Shown: positions 1-6,450 of the stretch, in pieces | Layout: each line of letters opens with the position of its first letter | Numbering within the stretch: the stretch's first letter is position 1 | NCBI GenBank assembly: GCA_024762485.1 | Contig: JANTHH010000157.1 | Span: 1 to 6,450 of the forward strand | DNA: 6,450 nucleotides | DNA from: Chromatiales bacterium | GTDB lineage: Bacteria > Pseudomonadota > Gammaproteobacteria > Chromatiales > Chromatiaceae | Direction of reading: 5' to 3' | Notes under the pieces: generated by a model | What the model saw: only the letters and a program-made list of their open reading frames with translations | Databases searched by the model: none | Told to the model about the DNA's origin: nothing | Program-made: the position numbers and the translations under genes

Positions 1-25
1 CCGCCACAGGCCGGCTGCTGAGGCG

Positions 26-1192
26 GTGAGCCCCGCGGGTGAACCGGGCGCCTTGCCCTACTGGCGCCTGTCGACCTTCTATCTGTTCTATTTCGCTGCG
101 CTCGGCGCGCTGGTGCCCTACTGGGGGCTGTATCTGCAGTCGCTGGGCTTCGGCGCGGTGGAGATCGGCCAGCTCACCGCCATCCTCATGGCCACCAAGA
201 TCGTTGCCCCCAATGTCTGGGGCTGGCTGGGCGATCACCTGGGTCGGCGCATGGCCATCGTGCGGGTGGCCTCGCTGTTGTCGGCGCTGGTGTTCATCGG
301 CATGTTCTGGGTCGACGGTTTCTGGTCCATCGCGCTGGTGATGGTGGCCTTCAGCTTCTTCTGGAACGCCTCACTGCCGCAGTTCGAGGTGGTGACCTTC
401 AGCTACCTCGGTGCGCGCGCCCATCACTATGCCCGGCTGCGGCTGTGGGGCTCGGTGGGCTTCATTGTCAGCGTCATCGGGCTCGGCATGTGGGTCGACC
501 GGCAGGGGCCGGCGGTGGTGCTCAGCGCGGTGTTCGCACTGTATGTCGGCATCTGGCTGTCGTCGCTGACGGTGCAGGATCCGGACCCGGAGCCCCACCC
601 ACACGATCAGCCGCCGATCCTCCAGGTACTGCGCAAACCCTACATCCTGGCCTTCTTCGCCGCGGTGTTCCTGATGCAGATGGGCCACGGTCCTTACTAT
701 GCCTTCTACTCCATCTACATGGAGGCGCACGGCTACAGCAAGACCCTGATCGGGGGGCTGTGGGCGCTGGGGGTGCTGGCCGAGGTGGCCTTGTTTCTCA
801 TCATGCACCGGTTGCTGGGGCGCTTCGGTGCAAGGCTGGTGCTGATCGCCAGCTTCCTGGCGGGCTCGGTCCGCTGGCTGATCATCGGCTATCTGCCCGA
901 CTCGCTGACCATGATGATCGTCGCCCAGTTGCTGCATGCCGCCACCTTCGGCACCTTTCACGCCGCCGCCATCCATCTGGTGCAGCAGTATTTCCGCGGC
1001 CGTCACAAGGGCCGGGGGCAGGCGCTGTACAGCAGCCTCAGCTTCGGCGCCGGTGGTGCGGTGGGCAGCCTGGCCAGTGGCTTCGCCTGGGATCAGCTCG
1101 GCCCGGCGCCGACCTTTGTGCTGGCCGCCCTGGTCTCGCTGCTGGCGGCCGTCGTCGCCTGGCGTTTCATGGACAAGACTGCGAGCCAGTGA
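26..1192 (+). CDS. MFS transporter, HcaT-like (MFS_1_like family)
   Basis: This is an inner-membrane major facilitator transporter of 388 residues, a normal length for the family. About twelve hydrophobic helices are visible, roughly at 15-37, 46-66, 76-95, 99-119, 138-156, 160-181, 205-228, 239-259, 268-288, 292-317, 333-355 and 360-381. The loop after helix 2 carries the MFS motif A as GDHLGRR (69-75). The opening PYWRLSTFYLFYF...GALVPYWGLYL is typical of the HcaT-like (phenylpropionate permease) and nucleoside-symporter branch. E253 in helix 8 and R283 in helix 9 are charged residues inside the membrane. The central loop (183-203) is rich in Asp, Pro and His. The family imports small organic solutes with protons, but the substrate cannot be read from sequence. 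The GTG start is provisional: a GAGG lies only two bases before it, and the frame stays open to the left window edge. The adaptor gene follows 92 bases downstream on the same strand, so co-transcription is possible. Confidence 0.88.
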   Translation: MSPAGEPGALPYWRLSTFYLFYFAALGALVPYWGLYLQSLGFGAVEIGQLTAILMATKIVAPNVWGWLGDHLGRRMAIVRVASLLSALVFIGMFWVDGFWSIALVMVAFSFFWNASLPQFEVVTFSYLGARAHHYARLRLWGSVGFIVSVIGLGMWVDRQGPAVVLSAVFALYVGIWLSSLTVQDPDPEPHPHDQPPILQVLRKPYILAFFAAVFLMQMGHGPYYAFYSIYMEAHGYSKTLIGGLWALGVLAEVALFLIMHRLLGRFGARLVLIASFLAGSVRWLIIGYLPDSLTMMIVAQLLHAATFGTFHAAAIHLVQQYFRGRHKGRGQALYSSLSFGAGGAVGSLASGFAWDQLGPAPTFVLAALVSLLAAVVAWRFMDKTASQ

Positions 1193-1284
1193 GCGATTGA
1201 TCATTCTCCTTGCCAGGGACGGCCAAAACGCTGAACCTTGTGGCCCTTGCCGACTCAAACCGGAAAAATAACGGAACCTCGCCG

Positions 1285-2538
1285 ATGTCGCCCAAGCTCA
1301 AACGCATCCTGCTGCCCGTGGTCATCCTGCTGGTGGCCATCTTGCTGTTGCTGTTGTTGAAGTTCACCAAGCCCGCGGCCGAGCCGGTGACGATCAGCGA
1401 GAAGGCCTGGCCGGTGAAGGCGCAGATCGCCAACCCTGCCGCCTGGCGTCCGCAGCTGGAGCTCTTCGGCCCGGTCGAGGCGGTATGGGAGAGCCGGCTG
1501 AATGCCGGCGTCGAGGCCGACGTGCTGCGTGTCCATGCCGTGGAGGGCCAGGCCGTCGCAGAAGGCGACCTGCTGATCGAGCTGGACGACAGCGATGCCC
1601 GCCTGCTGCTGGAACAGCGCCAGGCCGAACAGCGCCAGGTGGTCGCCCGCATCGCCAGCCAGGAGGCCAGCTACGAGGCCAGCAAGGCAGCGCTGCCACG
1701 GGAGATCGAACTGCTCAAGCTGAAGAAGGCCGAGCTTGCCCGGGCCACGGACCTGGTGCGCAAGAAGGTCGGCTCCCAGTCCACGCTCGACACCGCCAGC
1801 CAGGCGGTGCAGAGCCAGTCCATTGTGGTCAGCAACCGGCGTCAGACCCTGCTGCAGCAGAAGGCCAAGCTGGACGAACTGGCGGCGGACCTGGAGCGTG
1901 CAGACGCGCGACTGCAACAGGCCGAGCTCGCGCTGCAGCGCACCCGCGTGCATGCCCCCTTCACCGGCCGCATCACCCGGGTGTCCGTGGCACCGGGAAC
2001 GCGGGTGCGTGTCGGCAACGAGCTGCTGCGACTCTATGACCGGACGGCATTGCAGGTGCGCGCCCAGATCGCAGAGCGCTTTCTGCCACGGGTGAGGGCG
2101 GCACTGGCGAGCGGCGCGGTGGTCACGGTCAGTGGCCGGGCGGACGATCAGACCTTCCCGGCCCGACTCGACCGCCTGGCCGGCAAGGTGGATGCGGGTG
2201 GCAACATGGCGGGCCTGTTCCGGCTCGAGCCAGGGCTGGAGCTGCGGCCTGGCCGCTTCGTTGCGCTGCACATGCAGCTGCCACCCGAGTCCGGTGTCAT
2301 TGCGGTGCCGGCCGAGGCGCTCTACGGACCGGAACGGATCTATCGTATCGACGACGAACAACGCCTGCGGGCGGTGCGGGTCATCCGCGTCGGCGAGGCG
2401 CGCGATGCCGAAGGCCTACCGCGCATACTGATCCGCGCACCGGGGCTGCCCGCGGGCAGCCGGCTCTGCGTCACCCAGCTGGCCAACGCGGTGGACGGAC
2501 TGCTGGTGAACGTGGTTGACAGTGCGGACGGGGACTGA
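1285..2538 (+). CDS. RND efflux pump periplasmic adaptor subunit (membrane fusion protein)
   Basis: This 417-residue AcrA/HlyD-type adaptor links an inner-membrane RND permease to an outer-membrane channel. Residues 1-26 form a positively charged start plus a very Leu-rich helix. There is no lipobox cysteine, so it is probably an uncleaved membrane anchor, not a lipoprotein. The first lipoyl half lies at about 72-104 (VHAVEGQAVAEGDLLIELD) and a long coiled-coil hairpin at about 105-218. The second lipoyl half starts with RVHAPFTGRI (221-230). A beta-barrel (about 255-335) and a membrane-proximal domain (about 336-412) follow. The hairpin contains R153-x3-L157-x6-S164, matching the RLS tip motif that contacts TolC-type channels. 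The ATG at 1285 was chosen because it begins the KLKR-plus-helix anchor and has GGAA eight bases upstream; in-frame TTG at 1210 and GTG at 1240 would add a polar extension and lack a ribosome site. The permease gene begins three bases after the stop, so the two are surely one operon. The substrate is unknown. Confidence 0.92.
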   Translation: MSPKLKRILLPVVILLVAILLLLLLKFTKPAAEPVTISEKAWPVKAQIANPAAWRPQLELFGPVEAVWESRLNAGVEADVLRVHAVEGQAVAEGDLLIELDDSDARLLLEQRQAEQRQVVARIASQEASYEASKAALPREIELLKLKKAELARATDLVRKKVGSQSTLDTASQAVQSQSIVVSNRRQTLLQQKAKLDELAADLERADARLQQAELALQRTRVHAPFTGRITRVSVAPGTRVRVGNELLRLYDRTALQVRAQIAERFLPRVRAALASGAVVTVSGRADDQTFPARLDRLAGKVDAGGNMAGLFRLEPGLELRPGRFVALHMQLPPESGVIAVPAEALYGPERIYRIDDEQRLRAVRVIRVGEARDAEGLPRILIRAPGLPAGSRLCVTQLANAVDGLLVNVVDSADGD

Positions 2539-2541
2539 GCC

Positions 2542-5500
2542 ATGCCCTTTCAGCACCGCAATGACCTGATCGGCCGCTTTGCCCAGCACAAGGTCGCCGC
2601 CAACCTGCTGATGCTGATCATGCTGCTGTCGGGGTTCTGGGCGCTGAGCAAGCTCAATGCCCAGTTCTTCCCCACCTTCGAACTGGAGGTGGTGACCGTG
2701 CGCACCCTCTGGAGCGGCGCCAGTGCCGAGGATGTGGAGCGCGCCATCACCGTGCCGCTGGAACAGTCGCTGCGTTCCGTGGACGGGCTCGACCGCATGA
2801 GCTCCACCTCGGCGGAGAACGTCAGCCTGCTGACGCTGGAGTTTCCCGAAGGGACCGACATGGGCGAGGCCACCGAGCGGGTCAAGAGCCTGGTGGACAC
2901 GGTGCGCAACCTGCCACAGGACGCCGAGCAGACCCAGGTCAGTCATGTCATCCGCTACGAGCCCGTCGCCCGCCTGCTGCTGCATGGGCCGAAGGAGATC
3001 CGCGAACTGCGTCCGCTGGCACGCCAGGTCGAGCGGGAGCTGCTCGAACACGGTATCTCCAAGGTGTCCATCAACGGACTGCCCGAAGAGGAGGTGGCGA
3101 TACAGATCTCTCAGTCACGGCTCGAGGCCTTGGGTCTGACCCTGTCGCAAGTGGCGGAAACCATCGCTGCGGAGTCCCGTGATCTTCCTGCCGGCACGGT
3201 GGGGCGGGACGAGATCGGCCGCGAGCTGCGCGCAATCAACCAGCAGCGCAGTGAACTGGGCTTCGAACAGTTGCCGTTGCTGGCGGACCGCAAGGGCCAA
3301 TGGCTGCGGGTGGGCGACGTGGCGAGCGTGCAGCGACGCGCGCGCCCGGACCAGGTGTCGGTAACCTATCAGGGCCAACCCGCGGTGGAACTGCGTCTGT
3401 GGCGCTCGCCCACCGCCGATTCGCTGCAATCCGCACAGATCATGCAGGACTGGTTGGCGGAGGCGCGCCAGCGCCTGCCGCAGGGGGTCGAGATCAAGGT
3501 CTACGATGAGTCCTGGCAGCTGATCGAGGACCGCATCCAGCTGTTGCTGAAGAACGGTGTCGGCGGTCTGTTGCTGGTGGTGGCGATCCTGTTCCTGTTT
3601 CTCAACGGCCGGGTCGCCTTCTGGGTCACCGTCGGCATCCCGGTGTCTTTCATGGCCACCCTGGCGGTGGTCTATCTCGCCGGCGGCAGCATCAACATGA
3701 TCTCGCTGTTCGCGCTGATCATGGCGTTGGGCATCATCGTCGACGATGCCATCGTGGTGGGCGAGGATGCGCTGACCCACTACCAGACCGGCGAGGATCC
3801 GCTGCAGGCCGCCGAGGGCGGGGCGCGGCGCATGTTCGCGCCGGTGATGTCGTCGTCGCTGACCACCATCGCCGCCTTCATCCCGCTGCTGTCCATCTCC
3901 GGCATCATCGGCAAGATCCTGCACGACATCCCGCTGGTGGTGATCTGCGTCATCCTTGCCTCGCTGGTGGAGAGCTTCTTCGTGCTGCCGGGTCACCTGC
4001 GCCACAGCTTCCTGCACATGCACCACAAGCCACCGAGCCGCTGGCGCCAGCGCTGGGACGCAGGCTTTGCACACTTTCGCGACCATCTGTTCCGGCCGCT
4101 GGTGCGTGGGGCCATCAGCAACAAGCTGACCACCCTGGCGGTCGCCTTCGCCAGCGTGATATTCGTCGCCGGCCTGCAGCTCGGCGGCCGGCTCGGCTTC
4201 ACCTTCTTCCCCAATGTCGAGGGCAATGTGGTGGTGGCCAGTGCCACCTTCGTCGCCGGCACGCCGCCGGCGCGGGTGAAGGGTTTCATCGACCAGGTGG
4301 AGCAGGGCCTGTATCAGGCGGAAGAGGAACTGGGCGGTGGTCTGATCCGTGCCTCCGCAGTATCCAACGGTCTGGGTGTGTTCTCCAATGCGCGCCAGGG
4401 GCAGCAGGGCGAGCAGTTCGCCAGCGTCACCGCCGAGCTGATCCCCTCGGATCAGCGCACGGTGCGCAACGAGGCCTTCCTCGCGGCCTGGGGGCGCCAT
4501 ATCAAGCACCCGCCGGGGCTGGAGAACATCACCCTGACCTCGCGCCGCGGCGGTCATCCGGGTCGTGACCTGGAGATCCGCCTCAGCGGGGGTACACCCG
4601 AGACCCTGAAGCAGGCCGGCACGGAGCTGACAGCGGCCCTGTCCACGCTTCCCGGGGTACACGGCATCGAGGACGATATGCCGTTTGGCCCGCAGCAACT
4701 GATCTATCGCCTGACGCCGCTGGGCGAGTCGCTGGGTCTCTCGGTGGCGGACGTGGGCCGGCAGATGCGTGCTGCCCTCGATGGCGAGCTGGCACAGATC
4801 TACACCGAAGGCGAGGAGGAGCTGGAGGTGCGGGTGATGCTGACCGATGATGAGCGTCATCATCTGGCGGCACTCGACAACTTCAAGGTCAGCCTGCGGG
4901 ACGGTACCCGGGTACCCCTGCTGTCGGTGATCTCGCTGCAGCAGCGCCGTGGCTTCAAGGCGGTGCGCCATGCCGACGGCCAGCGCGCCATTACCCTCTA
5001 TGCCGACGTCGACCGTTCGCAGAACAACGCCAACCGGATCCGCGAGCAGCTGCAGCAATCGGTGCTGCCCGACATCACGCAACGCCACGGCCTGCACTGG
5101 CAGTACACCGGCCGCGCGGAGGACCAGGCGGACACCATGGCCGACATGAAACGCGGCGCCCTGTTCGCAGTGGCGATGATCTACATCGTCCTCGCCTGGG
5201 TGTTCGGCTCCTACGGCTGGCCGCTGGTGGTGATGAGCGTGATCCCCTTCGGCATCATCGGCGCGGTCATCGGCCACTGGGTGATGGGCATCGAGCTGAC
5301 CATCCTCTCCATGTTCGGGCTGTTCGGACTGGCCGGCATCGTGGTCAACGACTCCATCATCCTGGTGGTGTTCTACAAGCAGCTGCGCGAGCAGGGCATG
5401 GGCGTGCGCGAGGCCGTAGTGGAGGCGGCCTGTCAGCGCCTGCGCGCGGTGCTGTTGACCTCGCTCACCACCATCGCCGGCCTGCTGCCGCTGCTGTTCG

Positions 5501-5670
5501 AGACCTCGCTGCAGGCCCAGTTCCTGATACCCATGGCGGTGTCCATCAGCTTCGGCCTCGGCTTCGCCACCCTGCTGGTGCTGGTGCTGGTACCGACGTT
5601 GCTGACCGCGATGGAGGAGTTCAAGGCCTGGTTCGCGCGCACCTGGCTGACGCGCGCCAGCACCGTGTGA
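2542..5670 (+). CDS. RND efflux transporter permease subunit (AcrB/ACR_tran family)
   Basis: This 1042-residue proton-driven pump subunit has the full family length. It shows the duplicated RND plan: helix 1 (about 17-36), a large periplasmic domain (about 37-335), helices 2-6 (about 336-484), a cytoplasmic linker, helix 7 (about 528-546), a second periplasmic domain (about 547-870) and helices 8-12 (about 872-1020). Helix 4 holds the proton-relay pair D401-D402 in GIIVDDAIVVGED, equivalent to AcrB D407-D408. In helix 11, R966 and T973 match the spacing of AcrB R971 and T978. In helix 10, however, GIVVNDSII aligns without gaps to AcrB and places N936-D937 at Lys940-Asn941. The aligned repeats SSSLTTIAAFIPLL (437-450) and LTSLTTIAGLLPLL (972-985) show the internal duplication. 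The metal-exporter signature of CzcA/CusA helix 4 is absent, so a drug, lipid or other organic substrate is more likely. The start ATG has GGGGA about eight bases upstream. The stop lies six bases from the end of the convergent DUF502 gene. No outer-membrane channel gene is adjacent. Confidence 0.94.
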   Translation: MPFQHRNDLIGRFAQHKVAANLLMLIMLLSGFWALSKLNAQFFPTFELEVVTVRTLWSGASAEDVERAITVPLEQSLRSVDGLDRMSSTSAENVSLLTLEFPEGTDMGEATERVKSLVDTVRNLPQDAEQTQVSHVIRYEPVARLLLHGPKEIRELRPLARQVERELLEHGISKVSINGLPEEEVAIQISQSRLEALGLTLSQVAETIAAESRDLPAGTVGRDEIGRELRAINQQRSELGFEQLPLLADRKGQWLRVGDVASVQRRARPDQVSVTYQGQPAVELRLWRSPTADSLQSAQIMQDWLAEARQRLPQGVEIKVYDESWQLIEDRIQLLLKNGVGGLLLVVAILFLFLNGRVAFWVTVGIPVSFMATLAVVYLAGGSINMISLFALIMALGIIVDDAIVVGEDALTHYQTGEDPLQAAEGGARRMFAPVMSSSLTTIAAFIPLLSISGIIGKILHDIPLVVICVILASLVESFFVLPGHLRHSFLHMHHKPPSRWRQRWDAGFAHFRDHLFRPLVRGAISNKLTTLAVAFASVIFVAGLQLGGRLGFTFFPNVEGNVVVASATFVAGTPPARVKGFIDQVEQGLYQAEEELGGGLIRASAVSNGLGVFSNARQGQQGEQFASVTAELIPSDQRTVRNEAFLAAWGRHIKHPPGLENITLTSRRGGHPGRDLEIRLSGGTPETLKQAGTELTAALSTLPGVHGIEDDMPFGPQQLIYRLTPLGESLGLSVADVGRQMRAALDGELAQIYTEGEEELEVRVMLTDDERHHLAALDNFKVSLRDGTRVPLLSVISLQQRRGFKAVRHADGQRAITLYADVDRSQNNANRIREQLQQSVLPDITQRHGLHWQYTGRAEDQADTMADMKRGALFAVAMIYIVLAWVFGSYGWPLVVMSVIPFGIIGAVIGHWVMGIELTILSMFGLFGLAGIVVNDSIILVVFYKQLREQGMGVREAVVEAACQRLRAVLLTSLTTIAGLLPLLFETSLQAQFLIPMAVSISFGLGFATLLVLVLVPTLLTAMEEFKAWFARTWLTRASTV

Positions 5671-5676
5671 ACCCGC

Positions 5677-6252
5677 TCAGCTGCGTTGCATGCCGGCGGT
5701 GAGCACCAGACGCATTGCCTCTTCCACGCGCATGTCCAGCGGCTCGATGGCCGTCGGCGGCACCAGCAGGGTGTGGCCACCGATCTGATAGCTCAACGGC
5801 AGGTAGACCGCCACGTGATCCTCGCCCGGCAGGCGCCAGCTCGGTGACTCACTGGTGACGAAGCCGATGGCCTTCACGTCACCCGGCAGGCTCACCCGCA
5901 CCACCCGTCCCATGGACTCGTCCCTGTGCCCGCTGGAGGCGAACTGCACAATGTCACGCAGCCCGGTGTAGATGGTCTTCACCAGCGGGATGCTCTCCAG
6001 CAGGTGTTCGCCCCAGGCCCACAGGCTGCGAATCACCCAGGCGCGCACCAGCAGGCCGGCGATGAAGGTGAGTATCACCCCCGCCAGCAGCCCCATGCCG
6101 GGGCGATAGAGGTCGATCGGCAGTACCTGCTGCAGCAGTCCGCCGAGCAATTGTTCCGAACTGATCGCCAGCCAGTAGCAGAGATAGAGGGTCAGGGCGA
6201 CGGGCAGGATGGTGGCCAGGCCACGCAGAAAGATCTGCGAGAGAGTTTTCAT
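5677..6252 (-). CDS. DUF502 family membrane protein
   Basis: This 191-residue inner-membrane protein belongs to DUF502, a family of unknown biochemical role in bacteria that also includes the plant COV1/LCV proteins. The N-terminus has the family signature FLRGLATILPVALTLYLCYW (8-27), which is also the first helix. A second helix lies at about 50-73, followed by the conserved ESIPLVKTIYTGLRDIVQF (86-104). A soluble C-terminal domain of beta-strand character ends in LDMRVEEAMRLVLTAGM (172-188), matching the usual LDM-VEEA-ending. The common TTPNPTSG-like stretch is replaced by YLPLSYQIGG (150-159), which I recall from a proteobacterial subgroup; I cannot confirm this without a search. The ATG at 6250-6252 begins exactly at the conserved start, though no strong ribosome site precedes it. 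The gene faces the RND operon end to end and is not part of it. A possible promoter lies about 30 bases upstream. Confidence 0.88.
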   Translation of the reverse strand: MKTLSQIFLRGLATILPVALTLYLCYWLAISSEQLLGGLLQQVLPIDLYRPGMGLLAGVILTFIAGLLVRAWVIRSLWAWGEHLLESIPLVKTIYTGLRDIVQFASSGHRDESMGRVVRVSLPGDVKAIGFVTSESPSWRLPGEDHVAVYLPLSYQIGGHTLLVPPTAIEPLDMRVEEAMRLVLTAGMQRS

Positions 6253-6281
6253 GACGAGGGTCCGGTAACGGGGATGGATGG

Positions 6282-6287
6282 ATTATC
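6282..6287 (-). promoter_or_regulatory. Possible -10 element for the DUF502 gene
   Basis: On the minus strand these bases read GATAAT, one mismatch from the sigma-70 -10 consensus, about 30 bases before the DUF502 start codon. That would give a short leader of roughly 20-25 bases. No good -35 hexamer sits at 16-18 bases: the closest is ACTACA at about 19 bases, with three of six matches. A better TCGACA lies too far away, at 24 bases. The site lies in the right gap, downstream of the minus-strand hairpin, which is where a DUF502 promoter is expected. This rests on a single hexamer and context only. Confidence 0.28.
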
Positions 6288-6364
6288 CCTGCAAATCAGC
6301 CCCTGATGTAGTGTCGATGGCGAGGACGAGGATATGGGACAGGAGCGGGGGCGCCTGACACGGT

Positions 6365-6397
6365 AAAAGGCCATCCAGGTTGGAAACCTGGATGGCC
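6365..6397 (-). terminator. Intrinsic terminator-like hairpin, leftward
   Basis: GGCCATCCAGGTT (6369-6381) and AACCTGGATGGCC (6385-6397) are perfect inverted copies. They form a 13-bp, GC-rich stem with a three-base core loop. On the minus strand the stem is followed directly by TTTT (6368-6365) and then ACCG, so it fits a Rho-independent terminator with a short U-tract for transcription entering from the right edge. On the plus strand the stem is followed by CTGAAG with no T-run, so rightward termination is not supported. It sits more than 110 bases upstream of the DUF502 start, separating that gene from any leftward neighbour. Confidence 0.65.
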
Positions 6398-6450
6398 CTG
6401 AAGACGCCTGGATCTCTCCGTGACCGGGCCGGGTTTCAGGTCGGTCCGTC

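Noticed and set aside
371..1258. A 295-residue minus-strand open frame opposite the MFS gene.
   Set aside because: Same low-complexity His/Gln/Arg composition and no domain; it is antisense to a clear 12-helix transporter.
1210..1284. N-terminal extension of the adaptor from TTG 1210 or GTG 1240.
   Set aside because: It would place a polar stretch before the membrane anchor, and neither codon has a ribosome site; ATG 1285 fits the family start.
1338..1359. Alternating CTG and TTG leucine codons in the adaptor anchor, looking like a short repeat.
   Set aside because: It is explained by a poly-leucine membrane helix with mixed codons; the unit is not precise enough for a tandem repeat.
1255..2361. 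A 368-residue minus-strand open frame opposite the adaptor.
   Set aside because: Composition is that of a GC-driven shadow, and the plus-strand frame has a full set of adaptor domains.
1329..5230. Five GCTGGTGG octamers matching E. coli Chi (1329, 3573, 3933, 3963, 5223).
   Set aside because: All fall in Leu-Val-rich coding sequence, where CTG-GTG codons produce the octamer by chance; Chi identity in this organism is unknown.
3115..5277. A 720-residue open frame on the minus strand, opposite the RND permease.
   Set aside because: It is a shadow frame caused by strong G/C third-position bias in the permease. Its translation is rich in His, Gln, Arg and Asp with no recognisable domain, and it lies wholly inside a convincing gene.
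5675..5704. GCTCA ... TGAGC inverted pair at the convergent junction, considered as a bidirectional terminator.
   Set aside because: Arms are only 5 bp with a 20-base loop and no T-run on either strand.
6295..6307. ATCAG-CCC-CTGAT inverted repeat upstream of the possible DUF502 promoter, considered as an operator.
   Set aside because: Five-base arms are common by chance, and no known regulator site matches.
6253..6450. Minus-strand frames that stay open from the right edge towards DUF502.
   Set aside because: They run straight through the terminator-like hairpin, have no plausible start, and give Pro/Arg-rich translations with no domain.

Overview
The window is a GC-rich stretch of ordinary bacterial chromosome. 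It holds three rightward transport genes (an MFS transporter, an RND periplasmic adaptor and an RND inner-membrane permease) and one leftward gene for a DUF502 membrane protein. The last roughly 200 bases are intergenic. Strong G/C preference at third codon positions, Gram-negative-type RND parts, and the wording of the MFS and DUF502 proteins suggest a high-GC gammaproteobacterium, possibly of the Chromatiales or a related group. That placement is an inference from protein style; there is no rRNA or other marker to settle it.

Layout: positions 26-1192 encode a 12-helix MFS transporter of the HcaT-like (MFS_1_like) type; its true start may lie left of the window. After a 92-base gap, 1285-2538 encodes a membrane-anchored adaptor of the AcrA/HlyD type. 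Only three bases later, 2542-5670 encodes an AcrB-type permease of 1042 residues. The permease ends six bases before the end of the oppositely oriented DUF502 gene (5677-6252). Upstream of DUF502 (6253-6450) are a possible promoter and a perfect 13-bp hairpin followed by TTTT on the minus strand. The hairpin reads as an intrinsic terminator for an unseen leftward gene beyond the right edge.

How they work together: adaptor and permease are the inner two parts of a tripartite efflux pump. The adaptor carries an RLS-type tip motif (R153, L157, S164), which predicts docking on a TolC-family channel. No channel gene or regulator is present, so the channel must be encoded elsewhere. The MFS gene may share the transcript but has no evident mechanistic link to the pump. 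DUF502 appears to be a separate unit.

Nothing here demands a new biological system. The points most worth a second look are an altered proton-relay helix in the permease (Asn-Asp where AcrB has Lys940-Asn941) and a DUF502 variant without the usual NPTSG-type motif.
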